NCBI GenBank assembly: GCA_913776255.1
Contig: CAJYLV010000004.1
Coordinates: 1-54,577 of the forward strand
DNA: 54,577 nt
Reading direction: 5' to 3'
Source: an uncultured Sphingomonas sp.
GTDB taxonomy: Bacteria > Pseudomonadota > Alphaproteobacteria > Sphingomonadales > Sphingomonadaceae
Under the pieces are notes generated by a model, which saw nothing but the letters and a program-made list of their open reading frames with translations, was not told the DNA's origin and searched no databases. Each line of letters opens with the position of its first letter. The stretch's first letter is position 1. A program made the position numbers and the translations under genes. Shown one piece after another: positions 1 through 9,226 of the stretch.

Positions 1-70
1 CAGACGTTGAACGCGGTTTCGGGCAGCCCGAAATCGTCCTCGGTATCGTAGCGCAGCATCGTCGAGCCGC
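1..70 (-). pseudogene. Fragment of a GH15 family glucoamylase/trehalase-like gene
   Basis: Read on the minus strand, these bases encode about 23 residues including MLRYDTEDDFGLPETAFNV, which resembles the conserved C-terminal part of glycoside hydrolase 15 proteins of the bacterial trehalase/glucoamylase type. From memory of sphingomonad genomes, that gene normally sits upstream of otsA on the SAME strand, between otsB and otsA. Here it faces the opposite way, is cut by the window edge, and runs straight into otsA coding sequence near position 70 with no intergenic space. It is therefore either an inverted remnant or a fold-back assembly junction. The fragment is short, so the family call is moderate. 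Confidence 0.55.
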
Positions 71-71
71 G

Positions 72-1427
72 CCGCAGGGGTCGACGGCGGGCGCACAGGG
101 CGGATTGGCGGTTGCGCTGGCCGCCGCGCTGCGCGATCGCGGCGGCATGTGGTTCGGCTGGTCGGGGGAGCAGACCGACCAGTTCACCGGGCATATCAAC
201 TTCCAGCGCAACCACGGCGTCACCACCGCCACCGTCGATCTGGAGGAGCAGGACGTTCAGGAATATTATGACGGCTACGCCAACCGGACGTTGTGGCCGC
301 TGTTCCACTACCGGATCGACCTGGCGGAATATGAGCGCGACTTCGCGGGCGGGTACAAGCGCACGAACCAGCGGTTCGCCGACACCGTCCGCCCGCTGAT
401 CGAGCCCGACGACGTCATCTGGATCCAGGATTATCACATGGTCCCGCTCGGCGCCGAGCTGCGCGCGCGCGGCTGCACCAACCGGATCGGCTTCTTCCTG
501 CACATCCCGTGGCCGCCGCGGCGGCTGCTGGGCACGCTGCCCAATGCGCGCGAGCTGGGGGAGTCGCTGTTCGCCTATGACCTGATCGGCTTCCACACCG
601 AGGAATGGCTCGAATCGTTCTGCGACTTCGCGCGGCACGACATGGGCGCGACGATCGAGAACAATATCGCGCGGCTCGGCGACCGGCAGGTCGAGCTGAT
701 CGCCTGCCCGATCGGGATCGACGCGGTCGAGTTCGCGGAAATGTCGAAGAGCGTGCCGGCGCGGCTCGCCTATCGCCGGATGCGCGACAGCGCCGACGGG
801 CGCGACATGATCGTCGGCGTCGACCGGCTCGATTATTCAAAGGGGCTGGAGGAGCGGTTCCTCGGCTACGAACGCTTCCTCAACGAGCATCCCGAGGAGC
901 GCAAGGAAGTGTTCCTGCTCCAGATCGCGCCGCCGAGCCGCGTGTCGGTGGAGAGTTACCAGCGTATCCGGCAATCGCTCGAAGGGCTGTCGGGGCGGAT
1001 CAACGGCGCCTATGCCGATGTCGACTGGGTGCCGATCCGTTACGTCAACCAGGGCTATCCGCGCGACCATCTCGCCGGCATCTACCGCGCCGCCAAGATC
1101 GGGCTGGTGACGCCGCTGCGCGACGGGATGAACCTCGTCGCCAAGGAATATGTCGCGGCGCAGGACCCGGAAGATCCCGGCGTGCTGGTGCTGTCGCGCT
1201 TCGCGGGCGCCGCCGAGCAGATGGGCGACGCGCTGCTGGTCAACCCGTACAGCGCCGAGGAAGTGTCCGACGCGATCTATCAGGCGCTGCGGATGCCGCG
1301 CGAGGAGCGCGTGCGGCGCTGGGAGTCGCTGATGGCCGGGGTGCAGGCGCAGGACGTGACGTGGTGGGCACAGACTTTTCTCACCGCGCTCGAAACGAGC
1401 AAGATTCCTGTCGACGCAGGCGGCTGA
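72..1427 (+). CDS. otsA: Trehalose-6-phosphate synthase, 5' truncated
   Basis: Transfers glucose from UDP-glucose to glucose-6-phosphate, the first step of OtsAB trehalose synthesis in the cytoplasm (GT20 family). Visible motifs are GGLAVAL near the start (nucleotide-sugar loop), IQDYHMVPL, HIPWPP, GVDRLDYSKGL (phosphate/UDP-binding loop) and LRDGMNLVAKEY. The C-terminal domain is complete to the stop at 1427. The N-terminal strand that normally opens the protein (a VSNRV-type motif) is missing: similarity begins at about position 72 and the sequence upstream belongs to an inverted GH15 fragment. A TTG at 105 could be called as a start, but it lies inside the conserved glycine loop and is unlikely to be genuine. 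No otsB is in the window. Confidence 0.9.
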   Translation, partial: PQGSTAGAQGGLAVALAAALRDRGGMWFGWSGEQTDQFTGHINFQRNHGVTTATVDLEEQDVQEYYDGYANRTLWPLFHYRIDLAEYERDFAGGYKRTNQRFADTVRPLIEPDDVIWIQDYHMVPLGAELRARGCTNRIGFFLHIPWPPRRLLGTLPNARELGESLFAYDLIGFHTEEWLESFCDFARHDMGATIENNIARLGDRQVELIACPIGIDAVEFAEMSKSVPARLAYRRMRDSADGRDMIVGVDRLDYSKGLEERFLGYERFLNEHPEERKEVFLLQIAPPSRVSVESYQRIRQSLEGLSGRINGAYADVDWVPIRYVNQGYPRDHLAGIYRAAKIGLVTPLRDGMNLVAKEYVAAQDPEDPGVLVLSRFAGAAEQMGDALLVNPYSAEEVSDAIYQALRMPREERVRRWESLMAGVQAQDVTWWAQTFLTALETSKIPVDAGG

Positions 1428-1517
1428 TCGAAAATAAACCTGCATCAAGGTTGGCGTACCGGTTGCTGCCGCAGCATCTTCGTCGCACGGGCTGCTAACC
1501 GGGAATCATAGTGGTGC

Positions 1518-2681
1518 GTGCGTGTGAGTGGTGCGGTTTATGCCCTGATCGTGAATGCCTGTGTCGCGCTGATGTTCGCGACCACGTTCGCGGTCCTGCG
1601 CGCTTCCTATCCGCAACATCGCGCGATCGGCTGGTTCTGCGCCACCTATGCGGTCGGGCTGCTGTCGCCGCTCAGCGAGCTGGGGGTGCGGTTCGCGCCG
1701 ACGCCGGCCCTGTTCAATGCCACCAGCTATCTGGCGCTGGTCGTGTCGATGCTGTGCTTCACGCACGGCGTGGCCGCGCTGTCGGGCCGCGCACCGCCGC
1801 GGCGCGCCGCGCCGACGATCGTGGCGCTCGCGCTGGGCGGGCGCGTGATGCTCGACGACGCCGCGCGCAACACGATCGGCTATGGCTTGGTCTATCAGTT
1901 TCCCTTCTATTCCATGCTGTTGCTGTGCACCGCGATGGCGGTCGCTGCGGTCCGCGCGCGGCGCGATCCGTGGTGGGCGGCGCTGGGCGTCGTGTTCGCG
2001 ATCACGATGAGCTATTTCCTGGTCAAGCCGTTCTTCGCCGCCGCGTTCGGATCGGGCGCGACGATGCGCGACTATGCGGCGAGTTCCTATGCGCTGTTCT
2101 CGCAGGCGGTCGGCGGCCTGTTGACGATCGCCGCCGCGCTGGCGGTGCTGCTGATGGTCGTCCGCGCGGTGCTACGCTCGACGCGGATCGAGGCCGAGAC
2201 CGACATGCTGACCGGCGTCGCCAACCGGCGCGGCTTCGAACGGCGGGCCGCCGCGCTGATCGACGCCGCGCGGCGCGACGGGCAGCCGGTGACCGCGATC
2301 ATGCTCGACCTCGATCATTTCAAACAGATCAACGACGCCTTCGGCCATGCGACCGGCGATGCGGTGCTGCACGCGGTCGCACAGGCGCTGAGCGGTGCGG
2401 TGCCGCCGGGCGCGCTGGTCGCGCGGCTGGGCGGCGAGGAGTTCGTGGCGCTGCTCGGCGCGACCGACCAGCGCCGCGCGGCATTGGTCGCCGAGACGAT
2501 CCGTCGCGCGATCGCGCGGCTCGGGCCGCGGCTGCCCGCGGTGACGTTCAGCGCCGGGATCGCCGAGCTGCGCCCGCACGACACGCTGGGGACGCTGCTC
2601 GATCGCGCCGATCGCGCGGCCTATGAGGCCAAGCAGGCCGGGCGCGACCGCATCTATCCGGCGCTTTCCAGCGCGACATAG
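1518..2681 (+). CDS. Membrane-anchored GGDEF diguanylate cyclase
   Basis: Predicted to make cyclic di-GMP from two GTP at the inner membrane. Residues about 1-220 form several hydrophobic helices (a membrane sensor region of unknown ligand); the rest is a GGDEF domain with [10 protein letters not shown], the metal-binding [14 protein letters not shown] segment and an intact GGEEF active site at about residues 305-309. The RxxD inhibitory I-site expected five residues upstream of GGEEF is absent, so product inhibition may be lacking. The start is a GTG at 1518 (another GTG is two codons on). The last 28 bp overlap the convergent mscS-family gene. No EAL domain is present. Confidence 0.88.
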   Translation: MRVSGAVYALIVNACVALMFATTFAVLRASYPQHRAIGWFCATYAVGLLSPLSELGVRFAPTPALFNATSYLALVVSMLCFTHGVAALSGRAPPRRAAPTIVALALGGRVMLDDAARNTIGYGLVYQFPFYSMLLLCTAMAVAAVRARRDPWWAALGVVFAITMSYFLVKPFFAAAFGSGATMRDYAASSYALFSQAVGGLLTIAAALAVLLMVVRAVLRSTRIEAETDMLTGVANRRGFERRAAALIDAARRDGQPVTAIMLDLDHFKQINDAFGHATGDAVLHAVAQALSGAVPPGALVARLGGEEFVALLGATDQRRAALVAETIRRAIARLGPRLPAVTFSAGIAELRPHDTLGTLLDRADRAAYEAKQAGRDRIYPALSSAT

Positions 2682-3739
2682 GCGCGGCGGCGCAGCAGCG
2701 CCCCGGGCTGTTCGGCGCGGATGTGCGCCAGCAACGCCTCGCGCACGTCGCAGCGCAGGTCGAACGCGGTCGAGGCGTCCTTGGCGGTCATCAGCCCGCG
2801 CAGCTCGACCGAGCCGTCGGGCTTCACGTCGGTGACCTGCAGGTTCCAGAAGCGGCCGTCCCAGCGCGGGTTGGCGGTGACGATCTCGCCCAGCTTCGTG
2901 CGCAGCGCGTCGACATCCGTGTTGGCGTCGACGTACCAGAAGACGCTGCCCAGCAACGCGCTCGACTGGCGCGTCCAGTTCTGGAAACTCTGTTCGAGGA
3001 ATTTGGAGACGGGGACGACCAGCCGCCGCTCGTCCCAGATCTTGACGACGACATAGGTCAGGCGGATTTCCTCGATGCGGCCCCATTCGCCGTCGATGAT
3101 GACGACGTCGTCGATGCGGATCGGCTCGGTGAAGATCATCTGGAACCCGGCGATCAGGTTCTTGAGCGCGGGCTGCGCGGCGGCGCCGACCGCGAGGCCG
3201 GCGAGGCCCGCCGAGGCGGCGAGCGTCACGCCGAGGCTGCGGACGCTGGGGATCGTCATCAGCATCGTGCAGATCGTCACCAGCATGATGACCGACACGA
3301 AAATCCGCTGGAAGATGCCGAGCCGGGTGCGGCGGCGGCGCGCGCGCAGGTTGTCCGCGACGCTGATGTCGGCATGGCGGATCATCACGTCGGTGACGGT
3401 CCCGACCGCGACGATCGCGCACCAGCCCATCAGCCCGGGCACCAACAGGGCGGCGATCCGTCCCCACAGCGCCGCCTGACCGCGGGTGAGATCGAGCGCG
3501 GGCTGCACCGCCGCCAGCGCGATCGCCAGCATCAGCCAGCGCAGCAGCTTGCGGATGCGTTCGACGAATAGCGCGCTGGCGCTGTCGGGGCGTGCGGCGG
3601 TGGCGCGGCGCGCGACCCAGATGACGATGCGGTGGAGCACCAGCGCCAGCGCCAGCACTGCCGCCACGTAGAAGATGTCGGACAGCCAGCCGGGCAGATC
3701 GTGCAGCCAGCCGCGCGCGGTCCTGATCGCGTCCGCCAT
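2654..3739 (-). CDS. MscS-family mechanosensitive ion channel
   Basis: A 361-residue small-conductance mechanosensitive channel homologue that would open under membrane tension to release solutes on hypo-osmotic shock. Four hydrophobic segments precede the pore-lining Ala/Gly-rich helix ([19 protein letters not shown]) and the beta domain signature ([17 protein letters not shown]), followed by the cytoplasmic C-terminal domain. I chose the ATG at 3739 ([10 protein letters not shown]): the frame stays open further upstream, but that extension is encoded by a palindromic repeat and is not protein-like. The gene converges on, and overlaps by 28 bp, the diguanylate cyclase. Gating pressure or ion preference cannot be read from the sequence. 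Confidence 0.88.
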   Translation of the reverse strand: MADAIRTARGWLHDLPGWLSDIFYVAAVLALALVLHRIVIWVARRATAARPDSASALFVERIRKLLRWLMLAIALAAVQPALDLTRGQAALWGRIAALLVPGLMGWCAIVAVGTVTDVMIRHADISVADNLRARRRRTRLGIFQRIFVSVIMLVTICTMLMTIPSVRSLGVTLAASAGLAGLAVGAAAQPALKNLIAGFQMIFTEPIRIDDVVIIDGEWGRIEEIRLTYVVVKIWDERRLVVPVSKFLEQSFQNWTRQSSALLGSVFWYVDANTDVDALRTKLGEIVTANPRWDGRFWNLQVTDVKPDGSVELRGLMTAKDASTAFDLRCDVREALLAHIRAEQPGALLRRRAYVALESAG

Positions 3740-3809
3740 CGTCTCCCTCACGTTATCGGTGGTCGGGGGCGTAACGAGGCGGCGTGGGGCGGTGTTCCTT
3801 GTCGACACC

Positions 3810-3885
3810 GTCATTGCGAGCGTAGCGAAGCAATCCAGGGCGTCCTGATCCGGCCCTGGATTGCTTCGCTGCGCTCGCAATGACG
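3810..3885. repeat. Palindromic repeat, family A
   Basis: Two inverted arms, TCATTGCGAGCGTAGCGAAG and its complement, separated by a short GC-rich centre, form one long hairpin of about 76 bp. The same element recurs at 9145, 16348, 19721, 43407 and, shortened, 38939. It lies between the mscS-family gene and the 3' end of the acyl-CoA synthetase gene. REP/BIME-like; function unknown. Confidence 0.9.
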
Positions 3886-3896
3886 AAATTGAGCGA

Positions 3897-5525
3897 TTAT
3901 TCCGGCAGACGATAATCCGCGAACTGGCGCCGCAGCAGCTTCTTGTCGATCTTGCCGGTCGCGCCGAGCGGGATCGTGTCGACCACCAGCACGTCGTCGG
4001 GCATCCACCAGCGTGCGATCTTGCCGTCGAGGTACGCGAGCAGCGCCGCCTTGTCGGGGGTGTGCCCCGGCGCGGGCTGGACCAGCAGGATCGGGCGCTC
4101 GTCCCATTTCGGATGCGCGACCCCGATCACCGCGGCGATCGCCACCGCGGGGTGGCCGCTGGCGATATTCTCGATCTCGATCGAGCTGATCCACTCGCCG
4201 CCCGACTTGACGATGTCCTTGGCGCGGTCGGTGATGTGCATGTAGCCGGCCGGGTCGATCGTCGCGACGTCGCCGGTGTCGAAGAAGCCATCGGCGTCGA
4301 GCACCGGCGTATCGTCGCGGAAATAGCCGCTGGTGATCGTCGCGCCGCGGATCAGCAAGCGCCCGGCGGTCTGGCCGTCGTGCGGCAGCGGCGCGCCCGC
4401 GTCGTCGACCAGCCGGAAATCGAGCCCGACCTGCAGGCGGCCCTGCATCGCCTTGCGCCGCACCTGCTCGTCATAGGGTTGCGCCAGCACCTCGGCGGTC
4501 GGCGAGGAGAGGGTGGCGAGCGGCGAGGTCTCGGTCATCCCCCAGCCCTGCACCACCTCGACGCCGTAATCGTCCTGGAAGGCACGGATCAGCGCCGGTG
4601 GCGGCGCGGCGCCGCCGATCACGACGCGGTGCAGCGTCGAGAAAGCGCGCCCGGTGCCGCGCAGATAGTGCAGCAGCCCCTGCCAGACGGTCGGGACCGC
4701 AGCGGAGAAGGTGACGCCTTCCTGCTCGATCAGCTCATAGAGCGATTCGCCGTCCATTCGCGCGCCGGGCAGCACCAGCTTCGCCCCCGCGGCGGGGGCG
4801 GCATAGACGACGCCCCAGGCGTTGGCGTGGTACATCGGCACGACCAGCAGCACCGTGTCGCGCTGGGTCAGCGCCAGCGCATCGGCCTGCAACGCCATCA
4901 TCGTGTGCAGGGTATTGGAGCGGTGCGAGTAGAGCACGCCCTTGGGATCGCCGGTGGTGCCCGAGGTGTAGCAGAGCCCGCAGGCCAGCCGCTCGTCGAA
5001 CCCGCCCCAGGCCGCGCTGCCGGCGTGCGGCGCGATCCAGTCGTCGAAGGCAACTGCCGGATAGTCGGTCGCGGGCAGCGCGGCGCGGTCGCACAGGAAC
5101 ACGACGCGTTCGATCGACGGCACGTCGCGCACCAGCCGCGCGGCGAGCGCGGCGCAGGCGGGATCGGCGAGCAGCAGCCGGTCGCCGGCGTGTGCGGCAA
5201 TCCACGCGATCTGCTCCGGGAACAGCCGCGGGTTGAGCGTGTGAAGCACCGCGCCGATGTTGGTGGTGCCGTACCACGCCGCCATGTGGCGCGCGCCGTT
5301 CCAGCCGAGCGTCGCGACCCGGTCGCCGCGCGCGATCCCGGCGGCGAGCAAGGCGTCGGACACCTGCTTCGCCATATGGTGGAGCCCGCGATAGTCGGTG
5401 CGGGTGATGCTGCCGTCGGCTTCGCGCGAGACGATCTCGCGGTCGCCATGCCAGGTCGCGCCGTGATCGAGGAAGCGATCGACCGTGAGCGCGGTGTCCT
5501 GCATCAGTCCGAACAACTCAGCCAT
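3897..5525 (-). CDS. Fatty acyl-CoA synthetase (AMP-binding, AlkK-like)
   Basis: Predicted to activate a medium- or long-chain fatty acid with ATP and CoA through an acyl-adenylate. The 542-residue protein has the ANL superfamily P-loop [17 protein letters not shown] (about residues 175-191), the GWGMTETSP motif, the [11 protein letters not shown] hinge region, and a C-terminal [11 protein letters not shown] with the catalytic lysine. The overall pattern resembles AlkK-type ligases rather than acetyl-CoA synthetase. The ATG at 5525 is preferred to a TTG one codon upstream. It stands alone behind the POT transporter gene with a roughly 108-bp gap; an acyl-CoA dehydrogenase lies 4 kb away. Exact chain-length preference is not deducible. 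Confidence 0.9.
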   Translation of the reverse strand: MAELFGLMQDTALTVDRFLDHGATWHGDREIVSREADGSITRTDYRGLHHMAKQVSDALLAAGIARGDRVATLGWNGARHMAAWYGTTNIGAVLHTLNPRLFPEQIAWIAAHAGDRLLLADPACAALAARLVRDVPSIERVVFLCDRAALPATDYPAVAFDDWIAPHAGSAAWGGFDERLACGLCYTSGTTGDPKGVLYSHRSNTLHTMMALQADALALTQRDTVLLVVPMYHANAWGVVYAAPAAGAKLVLPGARMDGESLYELIEQEGVTFSAAVPTVWQGLLHYLRGTGRAFSTLHRVVIGGAAPPPALIRAFQDDYGVEVVQGWGMTETSPLATLSSPTAEVLAQPYDEQVRRKAMQGRLQVGLDFRLVDDAGAPLPHDGQTAGRLLIRGATITSGYFRDDTPVLDADGFFDTGDVATIDPAGYMHITDRAKDIVKSGGEWISSIEIENIASGHPAVAIAAVIGVAHPKWDERPILLVQPAPGHTPDKAALLAYLDGKIARWWMPDDVLVVDTIPLGATGKIDKKLLRRQFADYRLPE

Positions 5526-5633
5526 CAATGCTCCCCGGTACGCACGAACGAGAACGGCGGCGCCCGATCTGCCGGGTCGCCGCCGTCTTGCTGCCAGAAG
5601 GCCGCGCGCTTGTCGCGTGTCGATTGATGTCGA

Positions 5634-7433
5634 TCACTGCACCCCGTGCATCCACTTCCGGATGAGCGGCGACAGGGCGATCAGCAGCAGGCCGATCGCG
5701 GTGGCGGCGAGGCCGATTGTCCAGAACACGCCGTTATAGGTGTCAAGGCTGACCTTGAGGTTGGTGACCTGTCCGCCGACCGTGTCGACGCTGGCGACCT
5801 GCGCGACGATCCCGGCGACATATTGCGCCACCGACACCGACAGGAACCATACGCCCATCATCAGCCCGACGACGCGCGCGATCGACAGCTTGGTGATCAT
5901 CGACAGCCCGACCGGCGAGATGCACAATTCCGCGACCGAGTGGATCAGGTACAGCCCGGCCAGCCACCAGATCGCGACCTTGAAGTCCGGACCGGCAAAG
6001 CGCCCGCCGAAGACGAGGAACAGGAAGCCGAACCCGACCAGCATCAGCGCGATCCCGAACTTGACCGGGATCGAGGGCTCGCGCCCCGCCGCCGCCAGCT
6101 TCGTCCACATCGCCGCCATGATCGGCGCGAAGACGACGATGAAGAAGGCGTTGAAGAACTGCGTCTGCCCCGCCGATAGCGAGAACAGCCCGAAGATCGA
6201 CAGATCGGTGTTGCGATCGGCATAGAGCGTCAGGCTCGATCCGGCCTGTTCAAACAAGGTCCAGAACACGACGTTGAAGACGATCAGCACCATCGCCGCC
6301 AGCATCATCTGGAATTCGGCGCGCGCGCCGTTGGCGAACGACCAGATCAGGATGCCGGGCACCGCGACCAGGAAGGTGCCGAACAGCAATTTGCCCATCA
6401 GCGGCAGCGCGATGATGTAGCCGATCAGCCCGGCGCCCGCGACCGGCTCCGGCGCGTTCATCAAATTGGTGAACAGCAGATAGAAGAGCGGCACGCCGAT
6501 CAGCGCGGCGGCATAGATGCCCAGTGCGCGGTCACGCTGGCCGGGGCGCACCGGCGATTCGCCATAGCCATTGAGCCGTCCGCCATCGAACTGAATCAGC
6601 GACCAAGAGGCGAGCATCCCAATCGCCGCGAGCCCGAAGCCGGCCCACCAGCCGACCATCGTCGCGAGCAACGGGCAGAGCAATTGCGACAGCGTCGAGC
6701 CGATGTTGATCCCCATGTAGAAGATCGTGAACCCGGTATCGCGGCGGCGATCGCCGACGGGGTACAGCTCGCCGACCATCGTCGAGATGTTCGGCTTGAA
6801 GAAGCCGTTGCCGACCGACACCAGACACAAAGCGAGCAGCATCACGGTGACGTAGAACGGACTGCGCTCACCATCCGACTGGAACGCGCCCTTGGCGACG
6901 GTGCGCTCCGGCTGGCCGTCGGCGCCGAGCAGCGCGACGGTGCCGTCGTCATTGCCCTTGATCGCCAGCCGCTTCGCGCCGTCGAGCACGTAGCGGGTCT
7001 CGACCCCCTCGGCATTCTTCTCGATCGCGACTTCGTAGCGCTGACCATCGACGGTCGCGAACGGCTTGGCGGTTTCGCCGCCGAAGCAGAGCGTAAAATA
7101 GCCGATCGCCATCATCACCGCGCCGAACTTCACCGCGCGTTTCGAGCCCAGATATTGATCGGCGAGATAGCCGCCGATCAGCGGCGTCAGGTACACCAGC
7201 GCGGTATAGCCGCCGTACAGCCCGGTCGCCTGCCGGTCGCCGAACAGGAAATGCTGCGTCAGATAGAGCGTGAGCAGCGCGCGCATGCCGTAGAAGCCGA
7301 ACCGCTCCCACATTTCGGTCGTGAACAGCCGCGCGAGCTGGCGGGGGTGGCCGAACCAGGTCGCTTCCTCGGCCGGATTGACGTGACTGATATCCGGCTC
7401 GCGCGGGCTGTCCGCGGTTGGGGTGTCCACCAT
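5634..7433 (-). CDS. POT family proton-coupled peptide transporter
   Basis: A 599-residue major facilitator of the proton-dependent oligopeptide transporter (POT/PTR2) family, expected to import di- and tripeptides. The N-terminal EMWERFGFYGMRALL carries the ExxER proton-coupling motif; GGYLADQYLGSKRAV and GNGFFKPNISTMVGELYP are the family signatures, and about 14 hydrophobic helices can be traced. A hydrophilic insert of roughly 70 residues after helix 4 (FATVDGQRYEVAIEKNAEG onward) separates the two parts of the N-terminal bundle; similar inserts occur in some proteobacterial POTs. ATG 7433 is preferred to a TTG at 7442. Stands alone; substrate range is unknown. Confidence 0.92.
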   Translation of the reverse strand: MVDTPTADSPREPDISHVNPAEEATWFGHPRQLARLFTTEMWERFGFYGMRALLTLYLTQHFLFGDRQATGLYGGYTALVYLTPLIGGYLADQYLGSKRAVKFGAVMMAIGYFTLCFGGETAKPFATVDGQRYEVAIEKNAEGVETRYVLDGAKRLAIKGNDDGTVALLGADGQPERTVAKGAFQSDGERSPFYVTVMLLALCLVSVGNGFFKPNISTMVGELYPVGDRRRDTGFTIFYMGINIGSTLSQLLCPLLATMVGWWAGFGLAAIGMLASWSLIQFDGGRLNGYGESPVRPGQRDRALGIYAAALIGVPLFYLLFTNLMNAPEPVAGAGLIGYIIALPLMGKLLFGTFLVAVPGILIWSFANGARAEFQMMLAAMVLIVFNVVFWTLFEQAGSSLTLYADRNTDLSIFGLFSLSAGQTQFFNAFFIVVFAPIMAAMWTKLAAAGREPSIPVKFGIALMLVGFGFLFLVFGGRFAGPDFKVAIWWLAGLYLIHSVAELCISPVGLSMITKLSIARVVGLMMGVWFLSVSVAQYVAGIVAQVASVDTVGGQVTNLKVSLDTYNGVFWTIGLAATAIGLLLIALSPLIRKWMHGVQ

Positions 7434-7561
7434 GAGGGGCAAGCTCTCCAGAATTCGGGTCGTCGCCCGCGGCCGCGCGCGGGGAACAAGGTTGCGTCCG
7501 AGACTAACGGTTAAGCGGGCGCTGTAAATATCCTGTCACATCGCCTATCCACCGTCGCGTG

Positions 7562-8140
7562 ATGTTCAACGATCTTTCCTCGCCGCTTTCGCTCTTATCC
7601 ACCCGCCGTTCGGGCAAGCCGCGCGACCTGATCGCGCCGGGCCCGGATCATGCGCAACTGGTGGAGATGATCCGCATCGCCGGGCGGACTCCGGATCATG
7701 GCAAGCTCGCGCCGTGGCGGTTCGTGATCGTCGGCGACGATAGCCGCGACGCGCTCGCCGCGCTGCTGGTGGAGGCCTATCGCGAAGAACGTCCCGCGGC
7801 GGGACGTGCCGAGATCGAGACGATGGAGCAATTCGCGCGGCAGGCGCCGGCGTTGGTGGTCGCTTTGTCGAGCCCGCGGCCGGACAGCCACATCCCGTTG
7901 TGGGAGCAGGAATTGTCGGCGGGGGCGGCGTGCATGAACCTGCTCCATGCGGTTCATGCGCATGGCTTTGCGGGCGGGTGGCTGACCGGCTGGCCGGCGT
8001 TTTCGGATCGGGTGCGCGACGCCTTTGGGCAAGCCCCGGAGCGGATCGCGGGGTTCATCTTCATCGGCACGCCCGGCCGCCCGCTCGACGAGCGCCCGCG
8101 TCCCGACGAGGCGCGGCTGTGGAGCGACTGGCAGGGCTGA
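7562..8140 (+). CDS. Nitroreductase family flavoprotein (YdjA-like)
   Basis: A 192-residue FMN-dependent oxidoreductase of the small nitroreductase/YdjA type. The N-terminal STRRSGKPRDL loop (phosphate of FMN), the RTPDHGKLAPWRFVIV segment and the C-terminal GFIFIGTPGRPLDERPRP segment match this family. Expected to be a dimer using NAD(P)H; the physiological acceptor is unknown. ATG 7562 is used; a GTG one codon earlier is also possible. It is followed 42 bp later by a GntR-family regulator gene on the same strand, which may or may not control it. Confidence 0.85.
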   Translation: MFNDLSSPLSLLSTRRSGKPRDLIAPGPDHAQLVEMIRIAGRTPDHGKLAPWRFVIVGDDSRDALAALLVEAYREERPAAGRAEIETMEQFARQAPALVVALSSPRPDSHIPLWEQELSAGAACMNLLHAVHAHGFAGGWLTGWPAFSDRVRDAFGQAPERIAGFIFIGTPGRPLDERPRPDEARLWSDWQG

Positions 8141-8162
8141 GCGCGCCTCGACAGCGAAAGCC

Positions 8163-8186
8163 CCATGCTGTATTAAGGCAGCATGG
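8163..8186. promoter_or_regulatory. Perfect inverted repeat over the GntR start codon
   Basis: CCATGCTG and CAGCATGG are perfect 8-bp inverted arms separated by 8 bp; the right arm contains the ATG of the downstream gntR-type gene and the spacer holds its AAGG ribosome-binding site. Such symmetry is typical of a dimeric repressor operator, so autoregulation is the natural reading; an RNA hairpin hiding the start codon is the alternative. Confidence 0.5.
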
Positions 8187-8539
8187 CAGCGCTCAGCAAC
8201 GACGACTCGCCCGTCTATCTCCGCCTGCGCGGCACGATCGCGGCGGCGATCCTGCGCGGGGAGTTCGGTGCGGGCGACCAGCTTCCCTCGGTCCGGGCGC
8301 TCGCCGCCGAACATGGCGCGAACCCGCTGACGGTGGCGAAGGCCTATCAGAGCTTCCAGGACGACGGGTACGTCGAGGTGCGGCGCGGCGTCGGCATGTT
8401 CGTGCTGCCGGGTGCGGCGGAACGGTTGCGGACCGCGGAGCGCGAGGATTTCGTCGCGCAGCAATGGCCGCGCATCCGCGAGCGGATCGCGCTGCTCGGG
8501 CTCGACGTTGCGGTCCTGCTGGAACGCGCGCCGGCGTGA
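8183..8539 (+). CDS. Short GntR-family transcriptional regulator (YtrA-like)
   Basis: A 118-residue regulator with an N-terminal winged helix-turn-helix: VYLRLRGTIAAAILRGEF, QLPSVRALAAEHGANPLTVAKAYQSFQDDGYVEVRRGVGMFV. This is the YtrA-type layout, with only a short helical dimerisation tail and no ligand-binding FCD or UTRA domain. YtrA regulators usually repress a neighbouring transporter or stress operon; here the neighbours are a nitroreductase and an Ivy-like lipoprotein, neither a classic YtrA target. Its start codon lies within a perfect 24-bp inverted repeat, suggesting autorepression. Effector unknown. Confidence 0.88.
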   Translation: MAALSNDDSPVYLRLRGTIAAAILRGEFGAGDQLPSVRALAAEHGANPLTVAKAYQSFQDDGYVEVRRGVGMFVLPGAAERLRTAEREDFVAQQWPRIRERIALLGLDVAVLLERAPA

Positions 8540-8555
8540 CGCTTTGAGCCCGGTG

Positions 8556-9044
8556 ATGCGCGCTTTTCTTCTTCCGCTGGCGCTGGGCGTCGTGCTGGCC
8601 GGGTGCCAGCGCGAGCCGGCTGCGCCGACGCCGACCCCCAGCGTGGCCGCGCCGTCCCCGACGCCGAGTGCGGCGGCGTCGCCGGTCGCCGATCTGTCGG
8701 GCTATGTCGGCGAATATCCGACCGAGCCAAAGGGCGCCGCGCCGAGCTTCCTGCGCCAGCCGCAGGTGCGCGAGGCGGTGGCGGCGGTGGTGCCCGACAA
8801 GGACGTGCGGGCGCTGGTGCTCGGCAGCGACGTGACCGCGACGCCGATCGCGTTGGTCGAGGGCAAGCTGGTGGCGTTCGGGTGCGAGCCGCACAATTGC
8901 GGGCCGCACAATTGGGCGGTCGCGATCCGGCCGGACGGGACCGATGCGGCGGTGTGCCTCTACGATCAGGACTGGCGCGTGGCGCGCTGGTACCCCGATA
9001 AGGCGGGGCCGGCGCCGGTCAACGGATGTCCGTCGGGGGAGTGA
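8556..9044 (+). CDS. Ivy-like lysozyme-inhibitor family lipoprotein
   Basis: A 162-residue exported protein. It begins with a lipoprotein signal peptide (MRAFLLPLALGVVLAGC; lipobox LAGC), then a Pro/Ala/Thr-rich linker, then a compact domain ending FGCEPHNCGPHNWAVAI and VCLYDQDWRVARWYP. The CEPHNC segment closely resembles the CKPHDC inhibitory loop of Ivy, which plugs the active site of C-type lysozyme, so a periplasmic lysozyme-inhibitor-like role is inferred. The lysine of the E. coli loop is glutamate here, which may change or weaken inhibition. It follows the GntR gene by 16 bp. The start could also be the GTG one codon earlier. Confidence 0.62.
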   Translation: MRAFLLPLALGVVLAGCQREPAAPTPTPSVAAPSPTPSAAASPVADLSGYVGEYPTEPKGAAPSFLRQPQVREAVAAVVPDKDVRALVLGSDVTATPIALVEGKLVAFGCEPHNCGPHNWAVAIRPDGTDAAVCLYDQDWRVARWYPDKAGPAPVNGCPSGE

Positions 9045-9053
9045 TTAGCTTAC

Positions 9054-9139
9054 CGTCGCCCCGGACTTGATCCGGGGCCCCGCTTATTATCAACGCTGGC
9101 CAAGAAGAAGCGGGGTCCCGGGTCGAGCCCGGGACGACG
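9054..9139. repeat. Palindromic repeat, family B
   Basis: Inverted arms built on CGTCGCCCCGGACTTGATCC and its complement around an AAGAAGCGGGG core, about 86 bp. Other copies are at 19548, 22793, 23811, 39048, 46805 and 48369. It sits directly beside a family A copy between the Ivy-like gene and the convergent acyl-CoA dehydrogenase gene. Confidence 0.88.
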
Positions 9140-9144
9140 CGGAT

Positions 9145-9222
9145 CGTTATTGCGAGCGTAGCGAAGCAATCCAGGGTTGGACCAGGACGCCCTGGATTGC
9201 GTCGCTACGCTCGCAATGACGA
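9145..9222. repeat. Palindromic repeat, family A
   Basis: Full-length family A hairpin (see 3810) with one base change in each outer arm. Together with the adjoining family B copy it fills the space between two convergent genes, ending 5 bp before the stop codon of the acyl-CoA dehydrogenase gene. Confidence 0.9.
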
Positions 9223-9226
9223 CAAA

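Noticed and set aside
3740..3880. N-terminal extension of the MscS-family protein
   Set aside because: It is encoded by a family A repeat and unique flank and does not match the family; the ATG at 3739 is adequate.
7486..7520. GGAAC upstream of the nitroreductase gene
   Set aside because: CGGTT occurs only at 20 bp spacing, too far for EcfG.
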